This document shows, piece after piece, positions 18,204-26,709 of a stretch of 64,000 nt of DNA. How positions within the stretch are numbered: position 1 is the first letter of the stretch; each line of letters opens with the position of its first letter. Both the position numbers and the translations under genes were made by a program. Location: NCBI RefSeq assembly GCF_006715165.1, contig NZ_VFMS01000001.1, positions 2,480,001 through 2,544,000 of the forward strand. The letters run 5' to 3'. A model generated the notes under the pieces. That model did not search any database. It was not told where the DNA came from and saw only the letters and a list, made by a program, of their open reading frames with translations. Source of the DNA: Arthrobacter sp. SLBN-122. Its GTDB lineage: Bacteria > Actinomycetota > Actinomycetes > Actinomycetales > Micrococcaceae.

Positions 18204-18237
18204 CAGCGGCCCCTCCACCTGGGTGGAGGGGCCGCTG
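18204..18237 (-). terminator. Strong hairpin terminator after cspA
   Basis: CAGCGGCCCCTCCACC pairs perfectly with GGTGGAGGGGCCGCTG (16 bp). On the minus strand the downstream bases (tgttttgtgggctgctgatttggg) include a T-run, so it fits a rho-independent terminator for the cold-shock gene. Confidence 0.85.
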
Positions 18238-18274
18238 GATGGGGTCCCGGCAGTTGCCGGAGGCCGCCGAAGAC

Positions 18275-18478
18275 TTAGAGCGGGCGGATGTTCTCTGCCT
18301 GCGGACCCTTGGGGCCCTGGGTCACATCGAATTCGACCTTCTGGTTCTCGTCCAGGGAGCGGTATCCGCTGGAGGCGATTGCCGAGTAGTGGGCGAAAAC
18401 GTCAGCGGACCCGTCATCGGGGGCAATGAAGCCAAAACCCTTTTCGGCGTTGAACCATTTAACTGTGCCTGTTGCCAT
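18275..18478 (-). CDS. cspA: Cold-shock protein
   Basis: This 67-residue single-domain CSP is an RNA chaperone that binds single-stranded nucleic acid. RNP1 reads KGFGFIA (residues 13-19) and RNP2 DVFAHYS. The protein begins [13 protein letters not shown], the standard start. GAAGGAATG precedes the ATG. A 16-bp hairpin ends the transcript. About 130 bp separate it from the upstream response regulator gene on the same strand, enough for an own promoter and a structured 5' leader as known for csp genes. Confidence 0.95.
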   Translation of the reverse strand: MATGTVKWFNAEKGFGFIAPDDGSADVFAHYSAIASSGYRSLDENQKVEFDVTQGPKGPQAENIRPL

Positions 18479-18609
18479 GGCTGCATTCCTTCATGTGACT
18501 CTGATTCTCTCCCCGGGTTATCCGCCCAGAGTTGCGGAGAACGTCCCCCGCAGTCCCCAACGTACGGGTCCCGGCGCCGTGGTGCAAGGGTAATGGCCAT
18601 AAAGCGCCG

Positions 18610-19236
18610 TTACCGCATCCCCTCGCGCCGGATTGCAGTGGCAATCGCGGCCGCCCGGGTGTCCACTCCGAGCTTGGCGTAGATGTGCGCCAGGTGGGTT
18701 TTGACGGTGGCCTCGGAGATGAAGAGCCGCCGCCCGAGTTCGCGGTTGCTTAGCCCCTCCGTGAGCAGACTGAGCAGTTCGGCCTCCCGGGGTGTGAGGA
18801 CCTCGTCCGGGTTGCGCAGCTGCTGGAACAGCCGCGAGGCCACCGGCGGGCTCATGACACTCCTGCCCTGTACGGCGCCCCGGATGGCGGCAAAAATCTC
18901 TTCCGGGGCGGCATCCTTCAAGAGGTAACCCATGGCCCCGGAGTCCACTGCCCGGACAATATCGGCATCTGAGTCGTAGGTGGTGAAAACCAGGATCGCC
19001 TGCCGGCTGTTGAGGTCCCGGATCCGCCTGATGGCTTCGATTCCATCCATGCCCGGGCCCATGGCAAGGTCCATCACCACCACCGCCGGGGAGTGGGCGC
19101 GCACCAGCTCCAACGCCTCACCGCCCGATGCTGCCTCGGCTACGACCTCCATGTCAGGCTGCGTTCCCAACAACGCGCGTAGTCCGCTCCGAACCACCAG
19201 GTGGTCGTCCACCAGCAGGACTGTAATGCCGCTCAT
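18610..19236 (-). CDS. LuxR-family response regulator (NarL type)
   Basis: This 208-residue regulator has a receiver domain (phospho-acceptor Asp in VVVMDLAMGPGMDG, Thr in VFTTYDSD, Lys in YLLKDAAPEE) and a C-terminal LuxR helix-turn-helix (LTPREAELLSLLTEGLSNRELGRRLFISEATVKTHL). It overlaps the histidine kinase gene by 4 bp, so the two form one unit. The next divergent gene encodes a secreted HbpS-like protein, the same arrangement as SenR-SenS-HbpS of Streptomyces, so it probably controls redox or haem-stress genes. Confidence 0.92.
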   Translation of the reverse strand: MSGITVLLVDDHLVVRSGLRALLGTQPDMEVVAEAASGGEALELVRAHSPAVVVMDLAMGPGMDGIEAIRRIRDLNSRQAILVFTTYDSDADIVRAVDSGAMGYLLKDAAPEEIFAAIRGAVQGRSVMSPPVASRLFQQLRNPDEVLTPREAELLSLLTEGLSNRELGRRLFISEATVKTHLAHIYAKLGVDTRAAAIATAIRREGMR

Positions 19237-20483
19237 TTACCGCCCTCCAACGGCAGTTGCGCCGCCACGATGGTCCCCTCACCGGGAGCGCTTTGCACCG
19301 AGAAAACGCCACTCAGCTGCTCCACCCGCTGCCGCATGGCCCGCAGGCCGTACCCTCCGGCGGCCGACGGCGGAACTGCCGCCGCAGGGTCAAAGCCGGT
19401 ACCGTCGTCGTAAATGTCCAAGGTGACGGCGTCCGGAAGGAAGCCCACCGTCAGGGCAGCGACCGAAGCTGAAGCATGCTGCGCGATGTTGGAGGCCGCG
19501 CTTTGCACCACCCGCAGCAGGGCGTGCCGGACCTCCGGCGGGACCGCCACCGGCCCGCCCGTCACCGTGAGGGTGGCTCCCGGCACATACTGCCTGGCGG
19601 CAAGCAGCAGCGCCTCCGGCAACGGCGTCGATTCCAGCCCGGGGGAGGCAAGCTCGTGGACCAGGCTCCGGGTTTCCGCCAGGTTGATGCGGAGCAGGTC
19701 AGTGGCCTGATGAAGATCCTCCCGGGCTGCGGCGCCCGGCCACGCGCGGCCCGCGGCTTCGAGCAGGAGCAGGCTGCTGGCGAGTCCCTGGGTCACGGTG
19801 TCGTGGATTTCACGGGACACCCGCTCCCGCTCGGCGGTGGTGCCCGCACGGCGTTCACTGGCTGCCAGCTGGCCCTGGGCAAGCGAAACCTCCGCGTGCA
19901 GGCGGCGCTGCTCCTCGGCGTCGTGCTCTATGCGGTCGTAGATGAGCGTCAGCATGATGCCCACCGCCACAGGTCCCAGCAGCATGGCCACGTCTGTGCC
20001 GTTGCCCAGCCGGAACAGTCCGGCGGCGGTCGCCAGGGTGATGGTACCCGCCAGGATGTAGGACGCGGCACCGCGCAGCGCACTCCTGCACAGGAAGAAC
20101 AGGGCAAAGGAACACCACGCGAAGCTCGGTGCTGCCACCACCAGGACCGCCCAGACCGCCACCAGCGCAACCATCCAGGGGGCAGGATGCCGGTCCCGCA
20201 GCGGGAGCAGGGCCACGACGGCGTACAGCAGGCAGGCGGCGGCGGCGAGTCCCAGGACCATGAGGTTGTCCGCCGGCGAGTGCCTCAGGACGTACCGCAC
20301 CACCGATGCCACCAGGAGCACTGCGAAGCCGAGATGGACTGCGGCCTCGATGCTGCCCAGGCGTTCCTTCGGGGTGGGTGCCGCCGGACGGGACCCGGTG
20401 GTGTTGCCGTCAGCAGCAACGGCGGCTGCGGCGCCGGTGGTTGGGGTGGTATCTCTGCCAGGCATGCGGGGTCCGGATCTCAT
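19233..20483 (-). CDS. Membrane sensor histidine kinase (HisKA_3 type)
   Basis: This kinase of about 416 residues has an N-terminal region with five or six hydrophobic helices (roughly 40-200), then a coiled coil, the dimerisation box VSREIHDTVTQGLASSLLLLEAAG with the phospho-accepting His, and an ATPase domain ending YDDGTGFDP and GGYGLRAMRQRVEQLSG. It overlaps the response regulator gene. The start is uncertain: ATG at 20483 or 20465. A still longer open frame runs antisense through the divergent HbpS-like gene and is rejected. SenS of Streptomyces has five membrane helices, consistent with a homologous role. Confidence 0.87.
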   Translation of the reverse strand: MRSGPRMPGRDTTPTTGAAAAVAADGNTTGSRPAAPTPKERLGSIEAAVHLGFAVLLVASVVRYVLRHSPADNLMVLGLAAAACLLYAVVALLPLRDRHPAPWMVALVAVWAVLVVAAPSFAWCSFALFFLCRSALRGAASYILAGTITLATAAGLFRLGNGTDVAMLLGPVAVGIMLTLIYDRIEHDAEEQRRLHAEVSLAQGQLAASERRAGTTAERERVSREIHDTVTQGLASSLLLLEAAGRAWPGAAAREDLHQATDLLRINLAETRSLVHELASPGLESTPLPEALLLAARQYVPGATLTVTGGPVAVPPEVRHALLRVVQSAASNIAQHASASVAALTVGFLPDAVTLDIYDDGTGFDPAAAVPPSAAGGYGLRAMRQRVEQLSGVFSVQSAPGEGTIVAAQLPLEGGK

Positions 20484-20551
20484 GGTGGGATTCACTGCCT
20501 TCCATGCTAGGGCTCCGGGGCCGTCCGATCCCTCAACCTTTTGGCTGATAC

Positions 20552-20572
20552 GGCTGGCCTTTCGGGCCAGCC
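20552..20572. other. 8-bp GC hairpin in divergent intergenic region
   Basis: GGCTGGCC and GGCCAGCC form an 8-bp stem around tttcg, between the divergent kinase and HbpS-like genes (20484-20661). No T-run follows, so it is either a leader structure of the HbpS-like mRNA or an operator dyad. Confidence 0.45.
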
Positions 20573-20661
20573 AGGGACAGACGAACGCCCGATGCCGCGC
20601 CAACCGTGGCCCGGAAGGATGGAAACCGGCAACGAAGACCACCCAACCCAAGGAATGCATC

Positions 20662-21246
20662 ATGAAGAAGTCCCACAAAGTACTCGCCGCGGCAGCAGCC
20701 GGAGCAATCCTGGTGACGGCGGGAGGCACCGCAGCCGCCAACGCCGGTACTGGCCGTGTCAGCGGCTCTGAAGCACCCGCCGTCGTACCAGCCGTAGATG
20801 TCCAGCCGGCGCCGGAGACGGTGGTGCAGCAGAACCGCATCTCTGCCACAGCTTCCGCCCAGGCTGTCTCAGCGGCGCTCGCCAAGTGCCAGGCGGACAA
20901 ACTGCCGTTCGTCACCGTTGCACTCGTTGACCGCTTTGGCACCGTCCAGGCACTGCTGCGGGGAGACAACGCCGCCGCCCACACCATCGAGGCCGCCAAG
21001 CAAAAGGCCTACACCGCCGCAGCTTTCGGCACCCCCACCAGCGAGCTGGCCAAGCGCGTCAACGGCAACGGCCCCTCGATCGCGGACCTGCCAGGCACCC
21101 TGTTCCTGGCGGGCGGTGTCCCGCTGAAGGTCAACGGCGTTTCCGTGGCTGGCATCGGTGTGGGCGGCGCGCCCGACGGTGCCCTGGACGAAGCCTGCGC
21201 CACCGCCGGCGCCGAGGCCATCGCCGCTGCCGGAACTGCAAAGTAG
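20662..21246 (+). CDS. Secreted HbpS/GlcG-like haem-binding protein
   Basis: This 194-residue protein has a Sec signal peptide (KKSHKVLAAAAAGAILVTAG, predicted cleavage after ANA near 28). The mature part is a GlcG/HbpS domain: LPFVTVALVDRFGTVQALLRGDNA, HTIEAAKQKAYTAAAFGTPT and SIADLPGTLFLAGGVPL. HbpS of Streptomyces reticuli binds haem outside the cell, and under oxidative stress it interacts with the sensor kinase SenS. Here the gene is divergent from a kinase and response regulator pair. AAGGAA lies about 7 nt upstream of the ATG. Confidence 0.85.
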   Translation: MKKSHKVLAAAAAGAILVTAGGTAAANAGTGRVSGSEAPAVVPAVDVQPAPETVVQQNRISATASAQAVSAALAKCQADKLPFVTVALVDRFGTVQALLRGDNAAAHTIEAAKQKAYTAAAFGTPTSELAKRVNGNGPSIADLPGTLFLAGGVPLKVNGVSVAGIGVGGAPDGALDEACATAGAEAIAAAGTAK

Positions 21247-21249
21247 GCT
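21244..21249 (+). promoter_or_regulatory. -10 box for leaderless ankyrin gene
   Basis: TAGGCT overlaps the TAG stop of the HbpS-like gene and ends 6 nt before the ATG at 21256, the spacing of a leaderless start. The ankyrin gene may therefore have its own promoter inside the end of its neighbour. Confidence 0.55.
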
Positions 21250-21255
21250 GCGCTT

Positions 21256-21972
21256 ATGGGGCGGAACCGCACTGGGGCATTCATCATGACCGGCATGGGC
21301 ATGGCCATGTTCCTGGCCGGGTGCCAGGCCAATCCAGGTAAACCTCAAGAAGTGGACTCTCCGCCGCCCGTCGTCTCTGTCAGTCCCGGTGGCCCGGACA
21401 CCGCCTCGCCATCAGGTGGCCGCGCTTCCTCCGAGCCGGCTCCCGCCACAGCCACTGCTGCCCTTTCAGCCGCTGAACAGGCGCAGCTCGACCAGGACTT
21501 GATCAAGGCAGCGAAGGCCAACAACGCACCCTTGGTGGCCCAACTCATCAGCCGCGGAGGGAACGTCAACGCCAAGGACTCCATCCAGGATTCGGCGTTC
21601 CTGTACGCCGGTGCCGAAGGCTTCAATGAGGTGCTGCAGCTCACGCTGGCCGCCGGGGCGGACGTGGCCGCCACTAACCGCTACGGCGGCACCGCCCTGA
21701 TCCCCGCCAGCGAGCACGGGCACGTGGAGACGGCCAGGATGCTCATTGCCGCCGGCGTCCCCGTCAACCACGTGAACAACCTGGGCTGGACGGCCATGCA
21801 GGAGGCCGTGCTGCTCAACAACGGCGGCCCCCGCCAGCAGGAGGTGGTGCGGCTCCTCCTGGAAGCCGGGGCGGACCCGGCCATCCGCGATCCGGAAGGG
21901 CGGACGGCCCTGCAGAACGCGGAGCGGCTCGGTTTCAAGGAGCTCGCGGCGGTGATCCGGGGCGCCGCCTAA
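21256..21972 (+). CDS. Ankyrin-repeat lipoprotein
   Basis: This 238-residue protein has a lipobox FLAGC (Cys near 23), a Pro/Ser-rich linker, and about four ankyrin repeats from residue 75 (NAPLVAQLISRGGNVNAKD, FNEVLQLTLAAGADVAATNRYGGTALIPA, HVETARMLIAAGVPVNHVNNLGWTAM, QEVVRLLLEAGADPAIRDPEGRTAL). It is expected on the outer face of the membrane as a binding scaffold. It follows the HbpS-like gene by 9 bp. Bacterial ankyrin proteins are often linked to catalase or peroxidase function, which would fit a redox-sensing neighbourhood, but this is inference. Confidence 0.85.
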   Translation: MGRNRTGAFIMTGMGMAMFLAGCQANPGKPQEVDSPPPVVSVSPGGPDTASPSGGRASSEPAPATATAALSAAEQAQLDQDLIKAAKANNAPLVAQLISRGGNVNAKDSIQDSAFLYAGAEGFNEVLQLTLAAGADVAATNRYGGTALIPASEHGHVETARMLIAAGVPVNHVNNLGWTAMQEAVLLNNGGPRQQEVVRLLLEAGADPAIRDPEGRTALQNAERLGFKELAAVIRGAA

Positions 21973-22065
21973 CGTGTCCGGACCCCATCGGCCGTCGTGG
22001 GGCACTTTGGCACGGACACGCCGTCGTTATTGCCCAGAAGGGCCGCTGGCGGCGCCAAAGTGCCC
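21973..22065. repeat. Crossed inverted repeats in convergent intergenic gap
   Basis: Two perfect inverted repeats interleave here: CGTGTCCG (21973-21980) with CGGACACG (22013-22020), and GGGCACTTTGGC (22000-22011) with GCCAAAGTGCCC (22054-22065). The order 1-2-1'-2' means the two helices could form a pseudoknot or exclude each other. The region lies between the ankyrin gene and the convergent thiolase gene. Confidence 0.75.
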
Positions 22066-22092
22066 GACGACCGCGGATCCCACCGCAGGATG

Positions 22093-23286
22093 CTAGACGG
22101 CTTCGAGGATGCTGACGTAGTTGGCGATGCCCACGCCGCCCATGTTCTGTATGGCTGCCCGGCGCGGGGCGGCCAGCTGCATGTCCCCGGCCGTCCCGGT
22201 CAGCTGCATGGCTGCCAGGACGTGCTGGGAAACACCGGTGGCGCCTACCGGGTGGCCCTTGGACTTGAGTCCGCCGGAGACGTTGACCGGCAGCTTTCCG
22301 TCCTTGTGGACCCAGCCTTCGCTGAGGGCGCGGGAGCCCTGGCCGGGTTGGGTCAGGCCCATGGCCTCGTACATGAGCAGCTCGGCGATGGTGAAGCAGT
22401 CATGGACTTCGGCCAGGTCCAGGTCCTCGATCCCGACGCCGGCCATGGCCAGGGCGCGCTGCCACGAGACCCGGGTTGCCTCGAAGGCGGTAGGGTCGCG
22501 GCGGTCGGTGGGGAAGAAGTCGTTGGCCTGGCCGAAGCCGGCCAGGCGCACCGGATCCGTGGCGCCACCGGTAGGTGAAACGGACAGCACGACGGCGGCT
22601 GCCCCGTCGGAGACAGGGGAACAGTCCGTGCGGCGCAGGGGATCAGCCACCAGCGGGTTCTTGTCCGAGACGGTTTGGCAGAACTCCTCGCCGAGGTCCT
22701 TGCGGAGCTGGGCGTACGGGTTGTCCACGCCATTGCGGTGGTTCTTCGCTGCGATGGTGCCCAGCACGTCGCCCAGCTTCCCGCCGGCGTCGTAGCGTTT
22801 GGCGTAGTGCTTCGCCACCTCGGCGAAGAGCCCGGTGAAGCCGGTGGTGGAAGGCTTCCCGGCCATGTCATAGTCCGCGCCCAGCAGTCCGGCGCCCACC
22901 ACATCCGCTCCGGCATGGGTCATCTTCTCGGCACCGATCACCAGGACAGTCCTGGCGGTGCCGGCCAGCAATGACTTGGTGCCCTGCTGGAAGGCCGCGG
23001 AACCGGAGGCACAGGCGTTCTCAACGCGGGTGGAGGGCACATTGGCCAGGTCGGGGGAGACCTGCAGTGCCAGGGAAGAGGGAAACGCCAGCGGCATCAT
23101 GCCGGAGTTGAACTGGCCCACGTAGATTTCGTCGACCTGGCCGGGCTCGATGCCGGCGGTGGTGATTGCGTCCGTGGCCACCTGGACAATGAGGGATTCC
23201 AGGGTATCGTCGCTGAGTTTCCCGAATTTGCTGTGCCCCCAGCCGGTAATCAGGACATCCTTGCCGAACTGTTCCTTCAGGCTCAT
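22093..23286 (-). CDS. Thiolase (SCP2-type acetyl-CoA acyltransferase)
   Basis: This 397-residue thiolase has the nucleophile Cys in [12 protein letters not shown] (near 91), [10 protein letters not shown], and [13 protein letters not shown] with the catalytic His near the C terminus. The second Cys of classical thiolases (CGG near the end) is replaced by QNMGGVG, which places it in the SCP2-thiolase-like group. It overlaps CoA-transferase subunit B by 4 bp. With the CoA transferase it would activate and cleave a beta-keto acid. The SCP2-type active site argues against it being PcaF of the beta-ketoadipate pathway. Confidence 0.88.
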   Translation of the reverse strand: MSLKEQFGKDVLITGWGHSKFGKLSDDTLESLIVQVATDAITTAGIEPGQVDEIYVGQFNSGMMPLAFPSSLALQVSPDLANVPSTRVENACASGSAAFQQGTKSLLAGTARTVLVIGAEKMTHAGADVVGAGLLGADYDMAGKPSTTGFTGLFAEVAKHYAKRYDAGGKLGDVLGTIAAKNHRNGVDNPYAQLRKDLGEEFCQTVSDKNPLVADPLRRTDCSPVSDGAAAVVLSVSPTGGATDPVRLAGFGQANDFFPTDRRDPTAFEATRVSWQRALAMAGVGIEDLDLAEVHDCFTIAELLMYEAMGLTQPGQGSRALSEGWVHKDGKLPVNVSGGLKSKGHPVGATGVSQHVLAAMQLTGTAGDMQLAAPRRAAIQNMGGVGIANYVSILEAV

Positions 23287-23954
23287 GCCGCCACTTCTCC
23301 ATTCTCGAGCCGGACCTGGAAGTCGGCTTCGGTCTTCTCCCGGATCTCCGCCACGGTGACCCCCGGTGCCAGCCGGGTCAGCGTGAGCTGCCGCCCGCCG
23401 TCGTCCGTCTTTTCAAGGTCAAAGACCGCAAGGTCGCTGATGATCCGGTCCACGCAGCTGAGCCCGGTCAGCGGGAGGGTGCATTCGCGGACGATCTTGG
23501 CGGTGCCGTCCTTGGCGTTGTGTTCGGTGAGGACCACCACCCGCGGGGTCCCGGCGACGAGGTCCATTGCGCCGCCCATGCCCTTGACCATCTTCCCGGG
23601 GATGGTCCAGTTGGCCAGGTCCCCGCTGCCGGAAACCTGCATGGCTCCCAGGATGGCCACCTTGACGTGGCCGCCGCGGATCATCCCAAAGGAGGTGGCG
23701 GAGTCGAAGATGCTGCCGCCGGGCAGTACCGTCACGGTCTGCTTGCCGGCATTGATGAGGTCGGCATCCTCTTCGCCCTCATACGGGAAAGGGCCCATGC
23801 CCAGCAGCCCGTTCTCGCTCTGCAGGACCACCCGCACGCCGTCGGGCAGGTTGTTGGCCACCAGCGTGGGGATGCCGATCCCCAGGTTCACGTAGTCGCC
23901 GTCGTTCAATTCTTCGGCCGCGATCGCAGCCATTTCATCCCTGGTCCATCCCAT
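23283..23954 (-). CDS. 3-oxoacid CoA-transferase subunit B
   Basis: This 223-residue subunit has the catalytic Glu in [15 protein letters not shown] near residue 68 and the family segment [17 protein letters not shown]. It pairs with the subunit encoded upstream to move CoA from succinyl-CoA or acetyl-CoA to a 3-oxoacid. AAAGGAG precedes the ATG. The gene overlaps the thiolase start. Acetoacetate, 3-oxoadipate or another 3-oxoacid are all possible substrates. Confidence 0.9.
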   Translation of the reverse strand: MGWTRDEMAAIAAEELNDGDYVNLGIGIPTLVANNLPDGVRVVLQSENGLLGMGPFPYEGEEDADLINAGKQTVTVLPGGSIFDSATSFGMIRGGHVKVAILGAMQVSGSGDLANWTIPGKMVKGMGGAMDLVAGTPRVVVLTEHNAKDGTAKIVRECTLPLTGLSCVDRIISDLAVFDLEKTDDGGRQLTLTRLAPGVTVAEIREKTEADFQVRLENGEVAA

Positions 23955-24013
23955 GGGGTTCTCCTTTAGTGGTCTTGGCTGTACTTAGTTGGGCGGACGG
24001 CGCCCGGTTGCAG

Positions 24014-24730
24014 TCAGGCAGAGACCAAGCCGGCGCGCTGCCTGACGGTCCGCTGCTCGATGTCCTTGACCCGGTCCGTGGCCTGCACCAGCCGCTGGAC
24101 AAAGACGCCGGGGGTCACAATGTGGTTCGGGTCCAGGTGGCCGGGCTCCACGATCACTTCCGCCTCGGCGATGGTCAGCTTCCCGGTGGTGGCCACCACA
24201 GGGTTGAAGTTCCGGGCGGTGTAGCGGTAAATGAGGTTGCCGTCCGTGTCCGCGGTGTGCGCGTGGACCAGTGCGACGTCGGCCCGGATGGCGCGCTCCT
24301 GGACGTAGGTTTCGCCGTCGAACACCTCATGCGGCTTGCCATCGGCAACCAGGGTGCCCACGCCGGTCTTCGTGTAGAAAGCCGGGATTCCGGCGCCGCC
24401 AGCGCGAAGCCGCTCAGCCAGCGTGCCCTGCGGGGTGAATTCCACCTCAAGCCTGCCGGCAAGGTACTGCTCCGCGAACAGCTTGTTCTCACCGACGTAG
24501 GATGCGATCACTTTGCGCACCTGGCCGGCCTCGATCAGGATGCCCAGCCCTTTGCCGTCCACACCCATGTTGTTGGACACCACGGTGAGGTCCCGGACGC
24601 CGGAACCACGAACGGCTTCAATCAGGTCGGCCGGAATGCCGCTCAGGCCAAACCCTCCTACGGCGAGGGTCATGCCGTCCTGCAGGGCCCCTTCCAGGGC
24701 GGCGGCGGCAGAAGCCTGGAGTTTCTTCAT
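24014..24730 (-). CDS. 3-oxoacid CoA-transferase subunit A
   Basis: This 238-residue subunit carries the CoA-binding segment GGFGLSGIPADLIEAV, then VSNNMGVDGKGLG, FTPQGTLAERLRAGGAGIPAFYTKTGVGT and AHTADTDGNLIYRYTARNFNP, all standard for SCOT/AtoD/PcaI-type alpha subunits. GAGGAG lies 7 nt before the ATG. It is the first gene of the transferase-thiolase operon and diverges from an IclR regulator; the shared 165-bp gap contains GTGGA half-sites. Confidence 0.9.
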   Translation of the reverse strand: MKKLQASAAAALEGALQDGMTLAVGGFGLSGIPADLIEAVRGSGVRDLTVVSNNMGVDGKGLGILIEAGQVRKVIASYVGENKLFAEQYLAGRLEVEFTPQGTLAERLRAGGAGIPAFYTKTGVGTLVADGKPHEVFDGETYVQERAIRADVALVHAHTADTDGNLIYRYTARNFNPVVATTGKLTIAEAEVIVEPGHLDPNHIVTPGVFVQRLVQATDRVKDIEQRTVRQRAGLVSA

Positions 24731-24757
24731 GTCGTCTCCTCGTTGAGCGCGGCGGTG

Positions 24758-24881
24758 TCCACTAAGTGGATACCGGGGATCTGAATTTGGAGACTACGGG
24801 CGCTTGCTTTCGTCTGTCAAGGATCCGCAATAGCTCATTTACAGTGTGGACAGTACGATTGCAGGTATCCATATTGTGGAC
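24758..24881. promoter_or_regulatory. Candidate IclR operators (GTGGA half-sites)
   Basis: TCCACT-A-AGTGGA (24758-24770) is a perfect 6-1-6 dyad near the CoA-transferase start. Two direct copies of TGTGGAC lie at 24845-24851 and 24875-24881, 30 bp apart, close to the IclR start. All share GTGGA, suggesting that the regulator controls both divergent units and itself. Confidence 0.55.
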
Positions 24882-24895
24882 GTTAGGGAGGGTTT

Positions 24896-25681
24896 ATGGC
24901 GGCTATGCCGGTGCAGGGCGCGCAGGTGGTTACGCGGATCGCCGGGCTGATGAGGCTGGTGGGCCGGAGCGCGGAGGGGATGCCGCTGGTGGGGCTCGTG
25001 CGGGAGTCGGGCCTTACCCGTCCCACGGTCCACCGGCTCCTGACATCCCTTGCCGCGGAAGGCCTGCTGGACCATGAGCCTGTCACGGGCAACTGGGTGC
25101 TGGGCCCGGAAATCCTGCTCATGGGTTCGGTGGCTTCGGCGCGGTTCCCCATGGAGGACATCGCCCGGCCCAGCCTCCGGCGGCTGGCCCAGGCCACCGG
25201 CGAGAGCGCCTTCTTCTCCATCCGCCGCGGCGCCGGGACGGTCTGCCTGCTGCGTGAGGAGGGAAGCTTTCCTGTCCGCTCCTTCGTCCTGCACGAGGGT
25301 GTCCGGTTCCCGCTGGGGGTCGCATCGGCCGGGACCGCCATCATGGCCTTCCTTCCCGAAAGCGAGCAGGAGGAGTTGCTGGGCCGCTGGAGCGGACACG
25401 CAGGAGAGTTTGCCGGGAACCACAGGCCCGGACTGGTGCGGGAGAACCTGGCCCGCACCCGGCTGGCCGGCTATTCGGTGAACCCCGGGCTGGTCCTGGA
25501 GGGAAGCTGGGGGATGGGTGCCGCGGTGTTCGACCGCTCCGGGAAACCTGCCTGGGCGCTGTCGTTGACGGGCATTGAGCCGCGCTTCAAGCCGGAACGG
25601 CAGGAGGAACTGGGCGGCCTCCTCATGGCGGAGGCGCACCGGATCACGCAGCAGCTTGGCGGCGGTCGGCGGGCCCGCTGA
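24896..25681 (+). CDS. IclR-family transcriptional regulator
   Basis: This 261-residue regulator has a winged helix-turn-helix (MPLVGLVRESGLTRPTVHRLLTSLAAEGLL, about 28-57) and an IclR effector domain (GAGTVCLLREEGSFPVRSFVLHEGVRFPLGVASAGTAIMAFLP). AGGGAGG sits 5 nt upstream of the ATG. It diverges from the CoA-transferase/thiolase operon, so its effector is probably an aromatic or beta-keto acid intermediate. IclR members controlling 3-oxoadipate genes are the closest functional precedent. Confidence 0.9.
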   Translation: MAAMPVQGAQVVTRIAGLMRLVGRSAEGMPLVGLVRESGLTRPTVHRLLTSLAAEGLLDHEPVTGNWVLGPEILLMGSVASARFPMEDIARPSLRRLAQATGESAFFSIRRGAGTVCLLREEGSFPVRSFVLHEGVRFPLGVASAGTAIMAFLPESEQEELLGRWSGHAGEFAGNHRPGLVRENLARTRLAGYSVNPGLVLEGSWGMGAAVFDRSGKPAWALSLTGIEPRFKPERQEELGGLLMAEAHRITQQLGGGRRAR

Positions 25682-25706
25682 GTCTCCAAGGCAACGGCGG
25701 GGAACG

Positions 25707-25747
25707 ACGACGGCGGGCGGCGCCTTTTCGGTGCCGCCTGCCGTCGT
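25707..25747 (+). terminator. Terminator hairpin with GACGACGGCGG arm
   Basis: ACGACGGCGGGCGGCGCC (25707-25724) pairs with GGTGCCGCCTGCCGTCGT (25730-25747) with two G-U pairs and a TTTTC loop. It lies between the convergent IclR and nadE genes. It belongs to a family with hairpins at 34419 and 38045. Confidence 0.75.
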
Positions 25748-25779
25748 GCTCCCCAAGGGTGGGGATTCAGCGAGGCTGC

Positions 25780-26634
25780 CTAGAGTCCGGCGCGGGGCTC
25801 CTCCGGGCCCTCGTGCTTCCACCAGGTGTCAAAGATGGTCACCGGCACGGTGCGCTTATGGCGGGTCCGGAGGTATTTCTGCTCGATCGATTCGGCAACC
25901 GCCTCCGGAACCTCCCGGCCTTCGAGGTAGTCGTCGATCTGGTCGTAGCTGAGGCCCAGCTCGTCCTCGTCCGTGCGGCCGGGCCGGTCATCGAGCAGGT
26001 CGGCGGTGGGCACTTTTTCCCAGACGCGGGCGGGCGCTCCCAGTTCAGCCAGCAAGGCCCGGTTCTGCCGCTTGTTCAGGCCGAACAGGGGCAGGATGTC
26101 CGCGCCGCCGTCGCCATACTTGGTGAAGAAGCCGGTGACGGACTCGGCGCCATGGTCCGTGCCGAGCACCAGGTAGTTGAATTCGCCAGCCAATGCATAC
26201 TGGGCGATCATGCGGGTGCGTGCCTTGGTGTTGCCTTTGTGGAAGTCGGAGATCTCCGAGCCCACGGTCTTTTCAAACTCGTCTTCAAAACCGTCAACCG
26301 CAGCGGAAATGTCGAACGTCCATTCCGTCTTGGCCTTGATGAAGTCCAGCGCTGCCTGGGCGTCTTCCTCGTCATGCTGCACGCCGTACGGCAGGCGGAC
26401 GGCCACGAAATTGGCCTCCACGCCCTCGGCCTCAAGCTCATCCACCGCCAGCTGTGCCAGCTTTCCGGCCAAGGAGGAATCCAGGCCGCCGGAGATGCCC
26501 AGGACAAAGCCCTTGGTGTGGGTTGCCTTCAGGTATTCCTTGAGGAACGTGACGCGTTTGCGCACCTCCCCTGCGGGATCGATCCGGGGCTGAACGCCCA
26601 TTTCTTCAATGATCTTGGCCTGGAGTTCGCGCAT
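25780..26634 (-). CDS. nadE: Ammonia-dependent NAD synthetase
   Basis: This 284-residue enzyme adenylates nicotinate adenine dinucleotide and amidates it with ammonia to give NAD. The P-loop [17 protein letters not shown] (near 42) is the N-type ATP pyrophosphatase motif; [26 protein letters not shown] and the C-terminal [15 protein letters not shown] complete the family. No glutaminase domain is present, so it is the short ammonia-using form. The ATG at 26634 is chosen over an upstream TTG because TAGGCT lies 7 nt before it, fitting a leaderless start, and the protein then begins like E. coli NadE. Confidence 0.93.
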   Translation of the reverse strand: MRELQAKIIEEMGVQPRIDPAGEVRKRVTFLKEYLKATHTKGFVLGISGGLDSSLAGKLAQLAVDELEAEGVEANFVAVRLPYGVQHDEEDAQAALDFIKAKTEWTFDISAAVDGFEDEFEKTVGSEISDFHKGNTKARTRMIAQYALAGEFNYLVLGTDHGAESVTGFFTKYGDGGADILPLFGLNKRQNRALLAELGAPARVWEKVPTADLLDDRPGRTDEDELGLSYDQIDDYLEGREVPEAVAESIEQKYLRTRHKRTVPVTIFDTWWKHEGPEEPRAGL

Positions 26635-26641
26635 GTGGTCC

Positions 26642-26647
26642 AGCCTA
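26642..26647 (-). promoter_or_regulatory. -10 box for leaderless nadE
   Basis: TAGGCT on the minus strand ends 7 nt before the ATG at 26634. There is no ribosome site, so the message probably starts at or next to the start codon. Confidence 0.6.
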
Positions 26648-26697
26648 GCCAGCGCAGTCAACAACCCTCAACTGTTCCGGGCGGCCCGTCCGGGGCG

Positions 26698-26703
26698 TAG
26701 CGT
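26698..26703 (+). promoter_or_regulatory. -10 box for leaderless FAD oxidoreductase gene
   Basis: TAGCGT ends 6 nt before the ATG at 26710. It lies opposite the nadE promoter in a 75-bp divergent gap, so both transcripts appear leaderless. Confidence 0.55.
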
Positions 26704-26709
26704 GAACGC

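Noticed and set aside
22093..24730. Assignment as pcaF-pcaJ-pcaI of the beta-ketoadipate pathway
   Set aside because: The thiolase is SCP2-like, without the second Cys of classical PcaF, and no other pca gene is present. A generic 3-oxoacid assignment is safer.
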